Shown: positions 38,286-47,194 of the stretch, piece by piece | Numbering within the stretch: the first letter of the stretch is position 1 | How the letters are laid out: the number at the start of each line of letters is the position of its first letter | Origin: Streptomyces pluripotens | GTDB taxonomy: Bacteria; Actinomycetota; Actinomycetes; Streptomycetales; Streptomycetaceae | Assembly (NCBI RefSeq): GCF_000802245.2 | Contig: NZ_CP021080.1 | Location: 5,828,001-5,892,000 of the forward strand | Reading direction: 5' to 3' | Length of the DNA: 64,000 bases | Notes under the pieces: model-generated | Databases searched by the model: none | What the model saw: the letters and a program-made list of their open reading frames with translations, nothing else | What the model was told of the DNA's origin: nothing | Translations under genes and position numbers: made by a program

Positions 38286-38802
38286 GTTCGTGTTGCCCGC
38301 GGGGCCGCCGGGCGCCCGGGTCCGGCCGGCTCGACGGTCCACCTGGCACGGGGCGACGGCGCGGTGCTCTTCCGCGCCGATCTTCCGGGCCGGGAGTTCG
38401 TCGCCGGCGGCGCCCCACGTCATACCTGGCGCGGGATCCCCACGCCGGAGGGGGCGGCCCGGGCGAGCACGACCGCGCCCGACGAGGAGCCGAGGACGTT
38501 TCTCCTGCTTCGCGGGTGGGCGGGGACGCGTGATTGGTGAATGCCGGCTTGCCGGGTCCGATCCCATGGCAGCCGGTCGCCGGTGGGCGCCCCGCTTCGA
38601 CCCGGCGGGGTCCACCGTCCGCGTGCCGTCGCGGGTGCCAGTGTGCCGGCCCCGCGGCAGGCACGATGCCGCAAGGCCGCGCAGGGACCGGCGGACGTCG
38701 TAGGACCCGCGGCGGCGGGGACGTGTGTCTTCCCCGCGTGCCGGGACCCGCCGGCCGTCCCTGCTCCCCGGCCCGCGCCCCGGCCGCCCCGGTCCTCCTG
38801 GC
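38286..38802. other. Spacer downstream of dasR with no supported gene
   Basis: The 517 bp between the DUF6299 terminator and the dasR stop contain a 98-codon plus-strand frame at 38244-38540 (with VHLARGDGAVLFRADLPGRE). It overlaps the terminator and has no ribosome-binding site, so I do not call it; it could be a remnant. Nothing else is recognisable. Confidence 0.35.
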
Positions 38803-39633
38803 TCAGGCGCGGCCGAGGCCGTCCCGGTCCGGCGGAGCGGTCCTCGGCCGTGCCCCCGAGGGCGCGAGGCGCAGATCCGGCCGGCGCAGCGCGGCCACGA
38901 ACTTGTAGCGGGAGCCGCGGTACACCGAGCGCACCCACTCCACCGGGGTGCCCTCCGCATCCCGCGAGTGCCGGGACAGCAGCAGCATCGGCAGCCCCAC
39001 GTCGGTGGCGAGCAGCTGCGCCTCGCGCGGGGTGGACAGCGAGGTCTCGATGGTCTCGTCGGCCTCGGCGAGATGAACACCGTAGACCTCGGCCAGTGCC
39101 GTGTAGAGGGAGGGGTACGTGGCCAGGGAGCGCCGCAGCCCGGGAAAGCGTCGCACGGACAGGTGGGTCGTTTCGATCGCCATGGGGTCGCCGCTGGCGA
39201 GCCGCAGTCGTTCGATGCGCAGCACGTGCTCGCCGAGCCCGATGTCGAGCAGGCCCGACAGCTTCTCGTCCGCGGGAATCTCCCCGATGTCCAGCACGTG
39301 TGAGGCGGGCGTCAGGCCCTGGGCGCGCATGTCCTCGGTGTGAGAGGTCAGCTGGAGGGTGCGGTACAGCTTCGGCTGCGCGACGAAGGTGCCCTTGCCC
39401 TGGATCCGGTCGAGGCGACCCTCGCCGACGAGTTCCTGCAGGGCCTGCCGGATGGTGGTGCGTGAGGTGCTGAACCGGACGGCGAGCAGACGTTCCGCGG
39501 GCATGGCGGAACCGGGCTCCAGCACCTCGGTCATGGCCAGGAGCTGTTGTTTGATCCGGTAGTACTTCGGCACGCGCGCGGTGCGGCCGGGCGCCCCGCT
39601 GTGCGGCTGGGCGCTGCTGACGTCGGTGGTCAT
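38803..39633 (-). CDS. dasR: GntR/HutC-family regulator DasR
   Basis: The 276-residue protein has a GntR winged helix at about 22-90 ([40 protein letters not shown]) and a UTRA effector domain (about 100-245, [33 protein letters not shown]). DasR in Streptomyces binds dre sites and is released by glucosamine phosphates, controlling chitin/GlcNAc uptake and development. Identity is supported by divergence from dasA and three dre-like sites between the genes. The Arg/Pro-rich C-terminal tail from about 250 is an extension of low complexity. Confidence 0.93.
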   Translation of the reverse strand: MTTDVSSAQPHSGAPGRTARVPKYYRIKQQLLAMTEVLEPGSAMPAERLLAVRFSTSRTTIRQALQELVGEGRLDRIQGKGTFVAQPKLYRTLQLTSHTEDMRAQGLTPASHVLDIGEIPADEKLSGLLDIGLGEHVLRIERLRLASGDPMAIETTHLSVRRFPGLRRSLATYPSLYTALAEVYGVHLAEADETIETSLSTPREAQLLATDVGLPMLLLSRHSRDAEGTPVEWVRSVYRGSRYKFVAALRRPDLRLAPSGARPRTAPPDRDGLGRA

Positions 39634-39685
39634 GCCTGCCTTCCCGGCTGTGTCGGTGGCCTCCCGTTATAGCGACCAACCGTCC

Positions 39686-39701
39686 TATGGTCTAGTCCAA
39701 C
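39686..39701. promoter_or_regulatory. DasR-responsive element (dre), site 1, near dasR
   Basis: TATGGTCTAGTCCAAC is close to the dre consensus ACTGGTCTAGACCACT. It lies 53 bp upstream of the dasR start codon and probably mediates autoregulation. Confidence 0.75.
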
Positions 39702-39812
39702 CGGAGGGCCGGTCGGGTGGTCCGGACCTGTGGGGTGGATGCGGACGGATGCACTCCGGTGACTTTCTCGTAACGGCCGGGATCGGCTTCTCGGACCACC
39801 CTTGACACCCCG

Positions 39813-39828
39813 AAAGGTCTAGGCCAAG
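39813..39828. promoter_or_regulatory. DasR-responsive element (dre), site 2, at the dasA promoter
   Basis: AAAGGTCTAGGCCAAG keeps the central GGTCTAGnCC of dre. It follows TTGACA (39802-39807), a good -35 hexamer, so bound DasR would sit over the dasA promoter. Confidence 0.7.
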
Positions 39829-39837
39829 CTCCACGGT

Positions 39838-39853
39838 ACTGGTCTACACCATT
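39838..39853. promoter_or_regulatory. DasR-responsive element (dre), site 3, leader of dasA
   Basis: ACTGGTCTACACCATT matches dre at most conserved positions and is 9 bp from site 2. A further half-site AGTGGTCAGT follows at about 39855-39864. It lies about 95 bp before the dasA start. Confidence 0.8.
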
Positions 39854-39947
39854 AGTGGTCAGTTCCCGAGCCCTACGTGCAACAGCGTCGTACGCAGGTC
39901 ACCGCCGAGGGCGTGGGGGGATTAGTGGCATCCCTGAGGAGGGTGGC

Positions 39948-41228
39948 GTGAAGCGCAAGCTCGCAGCCGCGATCGTGATCGCGGGCATGATGGTCTCCGT
40001 GTCGGCGTGTGGCGGCAACGACGACAAGGACAGCAGCAAGAACGCAGGCCCGGACAGCTTCAAGGGCCAGACCCTGAAGGTCTGGACAATGAGCGGTTCC
40101 GTGCCGGATCAGTGGGTCAAGGACGTCACGGCCGCCTTCGAGAAGAAGACCGGCGCCAAGGTGAAATTCGAGACCCAGAAGTGGGACGGGATCCAGCAGA
40201 AGATCACCACCGCCCTCTCGGAATCCAACCCGCCGGACGTCCTGGAGGTCGGCAACACCCAGACCCCGGCCTATGCGGCCACCGGCGGCCTCGCTGACCT
40301 GGGCGACCTCAAGAACGAGATCGGCGCCGACTGGACGCCCTCGGTCTCCCAGTCCTCGGTCTACGACGGTAAGCAGTACGCCGCCCCCTGGTACTTTGCC
40401 AACCGCGTCGTCATCTACAACAAGAAGATCTGGGCGAAAGCCGGTATCAAGGACACCCCGAAGACCCGGGACGAGTTCTTCAAGGACCTGGACACCATCG
40501 GCAAGAAGACCGACGCCGAGCCGCTGTACATGCCGGGCCAGAACTGGTACTTCTTCGACGGCCTGACCATCGGCCAGGGCGCTGACCTGGTGAAGAAGGA
40601 CGGCGACAAGTACGTCTCCAACCTGGGCGACCCCAAGGTCGCCAAGGCCATGGAGATCTACAAGAAGTACGCCTCCTACTCCAAGGCCCCCAAGGACAAG
40701 GACGAGGCCAACCCGCAGCAGGCCGAGGTCTTCGCCAAGGGCAAGACCGGCGCGTTCATCGGCATGGGTTGGGAAGCCGGCACCGCCATCCAGGCCAACA
40801 AGTCCATCGAAAAGGACCTCGGCTACTTCACCGTCCCCGGCGAGACGGCCGACAAGCCCGAAGGTGTCTTCCTCGGCGGCTCCAACCTCGCCGTCGCCCA
40901 GAACAGCAAGAAGCAGGCCCTGGCCAAGGAGTTCCTGAAGATCGCCCTGTCCGACACGTACGAGGGCGAACTGGCCAAGCTCAACGGCGTCATCCCGAAC
41001 AAGAAGTCCCTGGAGTCCAACCTCAAGGGCAATGCCGTCGCCGAGGCCGCCGCGCCGGGCGCCGCGGTCGGTGGCACCACCCCGCTGATCCCCGAGTGGG
41101 CCGCGGTGGAGAACAGCCCCAACCCGATCAAGTCCTACATGACCGCGGTGCTGAACGGTAAGTCCCCGGCGGACGCCGCCAAGCAGGTCGAGGGCGAGAT
41201 CAACCAGCGCCTGGCCCAGCAGAACTGA
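39948..41228 (+). CDS. dasA: Chitooligosaccharide ABC transporter substrate-binding lipoprotein DasA
   Basis: The 426-residue solute-binding protein has a lipoprotein signal (KRKLAAAIVIAGMMVSVSAC, lipidated Cys21). The mature body is a family-1 sugar-binding protein (LKVWTMSGSVPDQWVKDVTA, then NPPDVLEVGNTQTPAYAATG). DasA binds N,N'-diacetylchitobiose for the DasBC permease, energised by the shared ATPase MsiK encoded elsewhere. The GTG at 39948 sits behind GAGGAGGG. It lies under three dre sites and is the first gene of dasABCD. Confidence 0.95.
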   Translation: MKRKLAAAIVIAGMMVSVSACGGNDDKDSSKNAGPDSFKGQTLKVWTMSGSVPDQWVKDVTAAFEKKTGAKVKFETQKWDGIQQKITTALSESNPPDVLEVGNTQTPAYAATGGLADLGDLKNEIGADWTPSVSQSSVYDGKQYAAPWYFANRVVIYNKKIWAKAGIKDTPKTRDEFFKDLDTIGKKTDAEPLYMPGQNWYFFDGLTIGQGADLVKKDGDKYVSNLGDPKVAKAMEIYKKYASYSKAPKDKDEANPQQAEVFAKGKTGAFIGMGWEAGTAIQANKSIEKDLGYFTVPGETADKPEGVFLGGSNLAVAQNSKKQALAKEFLKIALSDTYEGELAKLNGVIPNKKSLESNLKGNAVAEAAAPGAAVGGTTPLIPEWAAVENSPNPIKSYMTAVLNGKSPADAAKQVEGEINQRLAQQN

Positions 41229-41311
41229 TGACCGCGCCGGGGGGCGCCGTGCCGGTGCCCCCCGGCTCACCAGTGTCGTTCTTCGTACGGCCACGGAAGA
41301 GATGGCAACTC

Positions 41312-42310
41312 ATGTCAGTGCAGACCGAAGGCACGGACACGGCCGGGGGGCCCGCTGTCCGCAAGGCCCGGGTGCCGGCGCCCCCGAGAGGTGGGGACAG
41401 CACCTCCCGGACACCGCCCGGCCGCCGCGCCGCCGCCCCCTACCTGCTCCTGCTGCCCGCGCTGCTGGCCACACTGGTCCTGCTCGGCTGGCCCCTGGTG
41501 AAGAACGGCATGCTGTCGTTCCAGAACCTCAACCCGCGGCAGCTCATCCAGCACCTCACCGAGTGGAACGGCTTCGACAACTACCGTGAGGTCCTGACCG
41601 GTCCGGACTTCTGGCACGTCGTCGAGCGCTCGGTGTTCTTCACCGCCGCCAACGTCATCCTGATCATGGTACTCGGCACCCTGGTCGGTCTGCTGCTGGC
41701 CCGCCTCGGCAAGAAAATGCGGCTGCTCCTCCTGCTCGGCCTGGTCCTTGCCTGGGCCATGCCCATCATCGCCGCCACCACCGTCTACCAGTGGCTGTTC
41801 GCCCAACGCTTCGGCGTCGTCAACTGGGTCCTGGACAAGCTCGGCTGGCATTCCATGGCCGACTACAACTGGTTCAGCACCCAGCTCTCCACCTTCTCGG
41901 TGATCACACTGCTCATCGTCTGGCAATCGATCCCCTTCGTGGCGATCAACCTCTACGCCGCCACCACCACGATCCCCCGGGAGCTGTACGAGGCCGCGTC
42001 CCTGGACGGCGCCGGCGCGTGGAAGTCCTTCACCTCGGTCACCTTCCCGTTCCTGCGGCCCTTCCTGTACGCCACGACCTTCCTCGAAGTCATCTGGGTC
42101 TTCAAGGCGTTCCCGCAGATCTTCGCGATCAACGAGGGCGGCCCCGACCACCTCACCGAGACCCTGCCGATCTACGCGTTCGTCCAGGGCGTCGGCAACC
42201 AGCACTTCGGGGTCGGCGCGGCCATCTCCTTCCTGACCATCCTGGTCCTGCTCGTCATCACCTCGTACTACCTGCGCATGGTGCTCAAGCAAGAGGAGGA
42301 CGAGCTGTGA
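41312..42310 (+). CDS. dasB: Chitobiose ABC transporter permease DasB
   Basis: The 332-residue MalF-type permease has a cytoplasmic N-terminus, six main helices and the EAA loop ELYEAASLDGAGAWKSFTSV that contacts the ATPase. It pairs with DasC. The ATG at 41312 has GGAAGAGA upstream; the ATG at 41228 that overlaps the dasA stop is an alternative adding 28 residues. The stop overlaps dasC by 4 bp. Confidence 0.93.
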   Translation: MSVQTEGTDTAGGPAVRKARVPAPPRGGDSTSRTPPGRRAAAPYLLLLPALLATLVLLGWPLVKNGMLSFQNLNPRQLIQHLTEWNGFDNYREVLTGPDFWHVVERSVFFTAANVILIMVLGTLVGLLLARLGKKMRLLLLLGLVLAWAMPIIAATTVYQWLFAQRFGVVNWVLDKLGWHSMADYNWFSTQLSTFSVITLLIVWQSIPFVAINLYAATTTIPRELYEAASLDGAGAWKSFTSVTFPFLRPFLYATTFLEVIWVFKAFPQIFAINEGGPDHLTETLPIYAFVQGVGNQHFGVGAAISFLTILVLLVITSYYLRMVLKQEEDEL

Positions 42311-43137
42311 AGCGCTCGGTCTTCGGCCGTTTCTGGCCCAACGCGACCGCCGTCATCCTCTTCATCGGCTTCGTGTTCCCCGTCTACTGGATGTTCGCGA
42401 CGGCCTTCAAGCCGACCGGCGACATCATCTCCGAGGCCCCGGTGTGGTTCCCGACCGACATCACCTTCGGCCACTTCTCCAAGGCAGTCCACGCCGACCA
42501 CTTCTGGACCCTGGTCGCCAACTCGGTCACCGTCACGGTCAGCGCGGTGGCCCTGTCACTGGTCATCGCCCTGTTCGCGGCGTTCGCCCTCGCCCGGATG
42601 CGGTTCAAGGGGCGGCGCGGCTTCATCGTGACCTTCATGCTGGCGCAGATGGCGCCCTGGGAGGTCATGGTCATCGCCATCTACATGATCGTGCGAGACA
42701 ACGACATGCTGGACAGCCTGGTCCCGCTCACGGTCTTCTACACGGTCATGGTGCTGCCCCTGACCATCCTGACGCTGCGCGGCTACGTGGCCGCCGTGCC
42801 GAAGGAGCTGGAGGAGTCAGCGATGGTCGACGGCTGTACCCGGACCCAGGCCTTCGTCCGCGTGATCTTCCCGCTGCTTGCACCCGGCCTGATGGCGACC
42901 TCGCTGTTCGGCTTCATCACCGCCTGGAACGAGTTCCCGCTCGTCCTGATCCTCAACAAGGACATCGAGAAGCAGACCCTGCCCCTGTGGCTGTCCCAGT
43001 TCCAGACCGCCTTCGGTGATGACTGGGGCGCCACGATGGCCGCTTCGTCGCTCTTCGCGCTGCCCATCCTGATCCTCTTCATCTTCCTGCAACGCAAGGC
43101 TGTCAGCGGTCTGACCGACGGCGCCGTGAAGGGATGA
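42307..43137 (+). CDS. dasC: Chitobiose ABC transporter permease DasC
   Basis: The 276-residue MalG-type permease has six helices and the EAA loop ELEESAMVDGCTRTQAFVRV. It starts with GTG overlapping the dasB stop. With DasB it forms the membrane channel for chitooligosaccharides. The stop overlaps dasD by 4 bp (ATGA), so the transporter and hydrolase are co-translated. Confidence 0.94.
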   Translation: MKRSVFGRFWPNATAVILFIGFVFPVYWMFATAFKPTGDIISEAPVWFPTDITFGHFSKAVHADHFWTLVANSVTVTVSAVALSLVIALFAAFALARMRFKGRRGFIVTFMLAQMAPWEVMVIAIYMIVRDNDMLDSLVPLTVFYTVMVLPLTILTLRGYVAAVPKELEESAMVDGCTRTQAFVRVIFPLLAPGLMATSLFGFITAWNEFPLVLILNKDIEKQTLPLWLSQFQTAFGDDWGATMAASSLFALPILILFIFLQRKAVSGLTDGAVKG

Positions 43138-44642
43138 CGCCCCCGATGACCACACTCGCCACCGGCCCCGACACCCTGACCCGGAACGCCCTAGCGGTGC
43201 TGCAACCGGGGTTCGACGGCACCATCGCGCCCGACTGGGTGCGCCGACGCCTCGACGAAGGCCTCGCCTCAGTCGCCCTGTTCGGCCGCAACGTCGTCAG
43301 CGAGGAACAAGTCAGCGCACTCACCGCCCAGTTGCGCGCCGAACGGGACGACGTGCTGGTCGCCATCGATGAGGAGAGCGGTGACGTCACCCGCCTCGAC
43401 GTCCGCACCGGCTCCTCCTTCCCCGGCAACCACGCCCTCGGCGCGGTCGACGACACCGGCCTGACCCGGGCCGTCTCCCGCGAGCTGGGCCGGCGCCTCG
43501 CGGCCTGCGGTGTCAACTTCGACTGGGCGCCCTCCGCCGACGTCAACGCCAACCCCGGCAACCCCGTCATCGGTGTCCGCTCCTTCGGCACGAGCACCGA
43601 CCTGGTGGCCCGGCACACCGCGGCCTGGGTCGAGGGCCTGCAGTCCTCCGGTGTCGCCGCCTGCACCAAGCACTTCCCCGGCCACGGCGACACCAGCGTC
43701 GACTCCCACCACGCCGTTCCACGCATCGACGTCGACACCGACACCCTCTACGCACGTGAACTGCCGCCCTTCCGGGCGGCCATAGCCGCCGGCACCCGTG
43801 CCATCATGAGCGCGCACATCCTCGTCCCCGCCCTGGACCCGGAGCGCCCAGGCACCCTCTCCCGGCGCATCCTCACCGAACTGCTGCGCGGCGAACTCGG
43901 CTACCAGGGACTGATCGTCACCGACGGCATCGAGATGCGCGCGATATCCGGCACCTACGGCCTGGCACACGGGGTGGTCCTGGCGATCGCGGCAGGCGCT
44001 GACGCTATTTGCGTGGGCGGCGGCCTGTGCGACGAGGGCACCGTGCTGAAGCTGCGGGACGCGCTCGTGGCCGCCGTACGCTCCGGCGAACTGCCCGAGG
44101 AGCGGCTTGCCGACGCGGCCGCCCGGGTGCGTGCCCTGGCCGCCTGGACCGTGGGGGCGCGCAGTGGCCGCGCCGCCACGCCCGAACCGGAGATCGGCCT
44201 GGTCGCTGCCCGCCGCGCCCTGACCGTGACCCGGAACGACGCCGACGCACCGGTCACCGGACCGGTGTACGTCGCCACCTTCAACCCGACGCCCAACATC
44301 GCCGTCGGCGACGAGACCCCATGGGGGGTAGCCGTCGAACTGGCCCGGCTGTTGCCCGGTAGTGCGTCCGGCTCCTTCACCGGCACCGGCACCGGCACCG
44401 ACGCCGGCACCGCGGCCCTGGCCGCGGCCGGTAGCCGCCGGATCGTCGCCGTGGTCCGTGACGAACACCGGCACGACTGGATGGGCTCCGCCCTCGACAC
44501 CCTGCTCGCGGCCCGCCCCGACACGGTGGTCGTCGAGATGGGCCTGCCGCAGGCTGCGCCGCGCGGCGCCCTGCACATCGCCACCTACGGCGCGGCCCGC
44601 GTCTGCGGGGTGGCGGCTGCCGAAGCCGTGGCCTCCGGCTGA
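43134..44642 (+). CDS. dasD: GH3 beta-N-acetylhexosaminidase (DasD-like), cytoplasmic
   Basis: The 502-residue family-3 hydrolase has the NagZ-type motif KHFPGHGDTSVDSH at 179-192, holding the catalytic Asp/His dyad, and nucleophile Asp264 in IVTDGIEMRA. No signal peptide is present, so it cleaves imported chitobiose to GlcNAc inside the cell. The C-terminal extension contains (GT)n-type low complexity (SGSFTGTGTGTDAG). It is the last gene of the das operon, closed by a terminator at 44656-44680. Confidence 0.93.
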   Translation: MTPPMTTLATGPDTLTRNALAVLQPGFDGTIAPDWVRRRLDEGLASVALFGRNVVSEEQVSALTAQLRAERDDVLVAIDEESGDVTRLDVRTGSSFPGNHALGAVDDTGLTRAVSRELGRRLAACGVNFDWAPSADVNANPGNPVIGVRSFGTSTDLVARHTAAWVEGLQSSGVAACTKHFPGHGDTSVDSHHAVPRIDVDTDTLYARELPPFRAAIAAGTRAIMSAHILVPALDPERPGTLSRRILTELLRGELGYQGLIVTDGIEMRAISGTYGLAHGVVLAIAAGADAICVGGGLCDEGTVLKLRDALVAAVRSGELPEERLADAAARVRALAAWTVGARSGRAATPEPEIGLVAARRALTVTRNDADAPVTGPVYVATFNPTPNIAVGDETPWGVAVELARLLPGSASGSFTGTGTGTDAGTAALAAAGSRRIVAVVRDEHRHDWMGSALDTLLAARPDTVVVEMGLPQAAPRGALHIATYGAARVCGVAAAEAVASG

Positions 44643-44655
44643 CCCGCGCACCAAC

Positions 44656-44680
44656 GGCCGCCCGACGCCAGCGGGCGGCC
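44656..44680 (+). terminator. Intrinsic terminator after dasD
   Basis: GGCCGCCCG (44656-44664) pairs perfectly with CGGGCGGCC (44672-44680) around ACGCCAG, 13 bp after the dasD stop. It separates the das operon from the five-gene operon that follows. Confidence 0.75.
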
Positions 44681-44795
44681 CACCTCCACCTCTCCCAGGG
44701 AACCCGGTGGCCTCCTGCGTCCTGGCGCTTGCCACCGGCACATGTCTCACATCCGCACCGACGGTGCTCCCGTCCGACCGCCCCGGAGTGATCGC

Positions 44796-45863
44796 ATGCA
44801 GACACCCGCCCCCTACCTCCACCGAGCCGCGACCGACCGCCCCTACTTCAGCGCCGACGGGGAGACCTACCTCGCCCCGACACCATTGCGCGACATCGAC
44901 AAGACACAGCCCCTCAGGGTGCTGTCCGAAGAGGACTTCGCCTTCTGGCAGACGTACGGCTACGTCATCGTCCGCGAGGCCATCAGCCCCGGCGAAGCGA
45001 AGGGCCTGCTGGAATTCGCCTGGCAGTTCCAGGGCCTCGATCCGGACCACCCCGAGACCTGGTACAGGGAACCGGAGTTCCGCTCCGAACTCGACCAGCA
45101 CCTCTACATCTACGGCTTCGTCGAGGCGTACCACCACCAGTTGCTCTGGGACAGCCGCCAGACGCAGCGCGTCCACGACGCCTTCGTGGACATCTGGGAC
45201 TGTGAGGAACTGTGGGTCACCCTCGACCGGCTCAACCTCAACCCCCCCAACCGGCGTTCCCGTTCCCGTTCCCTGATCGAGCCCACCCACGAGGGTTTCG
45301 ACATCGAGCTGCACTGGGACGTGGACACCACCCTCGCCGTGCTTCCGCAACGGGTGCAGGGGATCATCGCGCTCACCGACACCCGGCCAGCACTCGGCGG
45401 CTTCCAATGCGCCCCGGAACTGTTCCGCAGGTTCGACGAGTGGCGGATCGCCCAGCCGGCCGGCCGTGACCCGGTCAGGCCGGCGACCGACCGTTGTGAG
45501 TTCCCCGTCGTCCGCCCTGACCTCCAAGCCGGCGACCTGCTGATCTTCAACGGGCTACTGGCGCACGGGGTAGCCCCGAACCTCTCTGACAACGGTGTCC
45601 GGGCCGTCCAGTACCTGTCGATGATGCCCGCCCTGGAGGAGCACACGGCCCTGCGCGCATCTCGGGTGCGGTCCTGGCGCACCCTTGCCACCCCCGACTG
45701 GAACGCCACGCTGCTCGGCGACGCCCGCGAACCGGAGGCCGACCGCTACGGTCCGGCCACGCTCAACCCGCTCGGCAGGAAGCTGCTCGGGCTCGACTCC
45801 TGGACCAGGGAGGCGACCGGCGAGACGACCGGGAAATCGACCGCAGACGGGACCGCACGGTGA
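44796..45863 (+). CDS. Phytanoyl-CoA dioxygenase family Fe(II)/2-oxoglutarate oxygenase
   Basis: The 355-residue protein has the jelly-roll iron site: His173-x-Asp175 in ELHWDVDTTLAVLP, distal His257 in LLAHGVAPNL, and Arg269 for 2-oxoglutarate. The HxD form implies hydroxylation or a related oxidation, not halogenation. The ATG at 44796 follows CCGGAGTG; the frame upstream to 44742 is not needed. It is the first gene of a five-gene operon, all coupled by overlaps. The substrate is unknown; an amino acid, amine or sugar conjugate made by its neighbours is likely. Confidence 0.85.
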   Translation: MQTPAPYLHRAATDRPYFSADGETYLAPTPLRDIDKTQPLRVLSEEDFAFWQTYGYVIVREAISPGEAKGLLEFAWQFQGLDPDHPETWYREPEFRSELDQHLYIYGFVEAYHHQLLWDSRQTQRVHDAFVDIWDCEELWVTLDRLNLNPPNRRSRSRSLIEPTHEGFDIELHWDVDTTLAVLPQRVQGIIALTDTRPALGGFQCAPELFRRFDEWRIAQPAGRDPVRPATDRCEFPVVRPDLQAGDLLIFNGLLAHGVAPNLSDNGVRAVQYLSMMPALEEHTALRASRVRSWRTLATPDWNATLLGDAREPEADRYGPATLNPLGRKLLGLDSWTREATGETTGKSTADGTAR

Positions 45864-47194
45864 ACCGGGCCACCACAGCACCGATCTGCCTGTGCCTGCC
45901 CACCAACCGGGCCTGCCCGGCCACCATCGCAGCGCTCCACGACGAAGCCGCCTACGCCGCCCGCCGCTTCGGCACCGACGTCAGCCTGCTGATCCTCGAC
46001 TCCTGCGACGACCGCACCCGAGCCGAGCACTCCCGGACCGTCGCGGCCCTGCCACCGACCCCCCGGGTGACCGTGCACCACCTCAGCGAGCAGTCCCAGC
46101 GGGACTTCCTGCACCGGGCGATCGAACGGGCCGGCCTGCCCGAGCCGGAGCGGCTGCTGCACCTCATGGTGCCGACAGCCGTCTCCTACGGCGCCTGCAC
46201 CAACCGTGCCTTCCTGCTGGCCACCGCGCTCGGCTGCCGCTCCGTGCACCGCAGGGACTCCGACAGCACCTACCAACTGCACAACGACGAACCGGTGTTC
46301 CCCATCCAGCACGAGCTGCCCTGGTTGGGCCGGCCAGCCACCGAGGCAGCGGCCGGTGTCACCCGCACCGACGTGGACCCCGACCTCATCCATCGTCCAG
46401 TGTCGCTGGCCGGCGCGTCCTTCATCGGTGAGCTCTCCGTCGACATCGGCGAGATACGGAGGTTGGACGAGAGCGTCTACCACGACGTGGTCAGCCTGTG
46501 GGCGCCTGGTGGCTGGCCTTTGGAGCGCAAACGGCAGCTGGTCGAGGAGTCGTTCAGGGGAGCGGGAACCGCACCCTTCAGCGGTGACCAGTCGACGCTC
46601 ACCCGGGTCGACCCGATGCGGGTCGACATGTGCAATATCGCCTTCGACCACGCGGTGTACGACCGCATCCCGCTGCCCCCCGCCACCGACACCATCGGCA
46701 GCGACTATTTCCTCCTCCACCTCATCCACGACGCGGGGCTGCCCGGCATCCTGCACAACCGGCACATCGAGAACTTCCACACCCCCGAACGCCGCACCGA
46801 CACCGGATTCCCTGCCTACCAGCGAAGGTTCGTGAAGTTCTTGCTGTCCATGCTCTACTTCCATCACGTCTACGACCGGATGGCCGCCGCCGGAGACCAG
46901 CTCCTGGACGACCAGCAGCGCGTCCGACCCGAGGCGATCACCGGTCTGTTGCGCGAGAGCACCCTGCTGGACCGTGCCGAGAACACCTGGCGACTGGACC
47001 GGATCGACGTCTCCTACCGCAAGCTCGGTGGACGCTACGCGGACTTCGCTGACCGGATCGCCGAAGAACGTGACCGGTTACTCGACCAGGCCCAGCGGGA
47101 CGTGGAGGACTTCATCCATCTGATCGGGGCCTGGCCAGCGCTGGTGCGCGCCGCCCGCACGACCGTACTCGGCCACGAGGACGCAACAGAGTGA
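45860..47194 (+). CDS. DUF6271 family protein, glycosyltransferase-like
   Basis: The 444-residue protein has a GT-A-like N-terminal half: ICLCLPTNRACPATIAALHD, VSLLILDSCDDRTR and a possible metal/sugar-nucleotide DxD in HRRDSDS (133-135). GSDYFLLHLIHDAGLP and HNRHIENFHTPERR in the second half resemble acceptor and catalytic-base regions. It fits the poorly studied DUF6271 family. The start GTG overlaps the dioxygenase stop; the stop overlaps the decarboxylase start. A sugar-transfer role is inference from fold resemblance only. Confidence 0.75.
   Translation: MNRATTAPICLCLPTNRACPATIAALHDEAAYAARRFGTDVSLLILDSCDDRTRAEHSRTVAALPPTPRVTVHHLSEQSQRDFLHRAIERAGLPEPERLLHLMVPTAVSYGACTNRAFLLATALGCRSVHRRDSDSTYQLHNDEPVFPIQHELPWLGRPATEAAAGVTRTDVDPDLIHRPVSLAGASFIGELSVDIGEIRRLDESVYHDVVSLWAPGGWPLERKRQLVEESFRGAGTAPFSGDQSTLTRVDPMRVDMCNIAFDHAVYDRIPLPPATDTIGSDYFLLHLIHDAGLPGILHNRHIENFHTPERRTDTGFPAYQRRFVKFLLSMLYFHHVYDRMAAAGDQLLDDQQRVRPEAITGLLRESTLLDRAENTWRLDRIDVSYRKLGGRYADFADRIAEERDRLLDQAQRDVEDFIHLIGAWPALVRAARTTVLGHEDATE

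Noticed and set aside
38244..38540. 98-codon frame after the DUF6299 gene
   Set aside because: Begins inside the terminator region, has no ribosome-binding site and no recognisable domain; possible remnant only.
43269..45527. 752-codon minus-strand frame over dasD and the dioxygenase
   Set aside because: Shadow of two well-recognised plus-strand genes.
44796..45863. Dioxygenase considered as a non-haem iron halogenase
   Set aside because: The iron site reads H-W-D, not H-x-G/A, so the carboxylate ligand is present.
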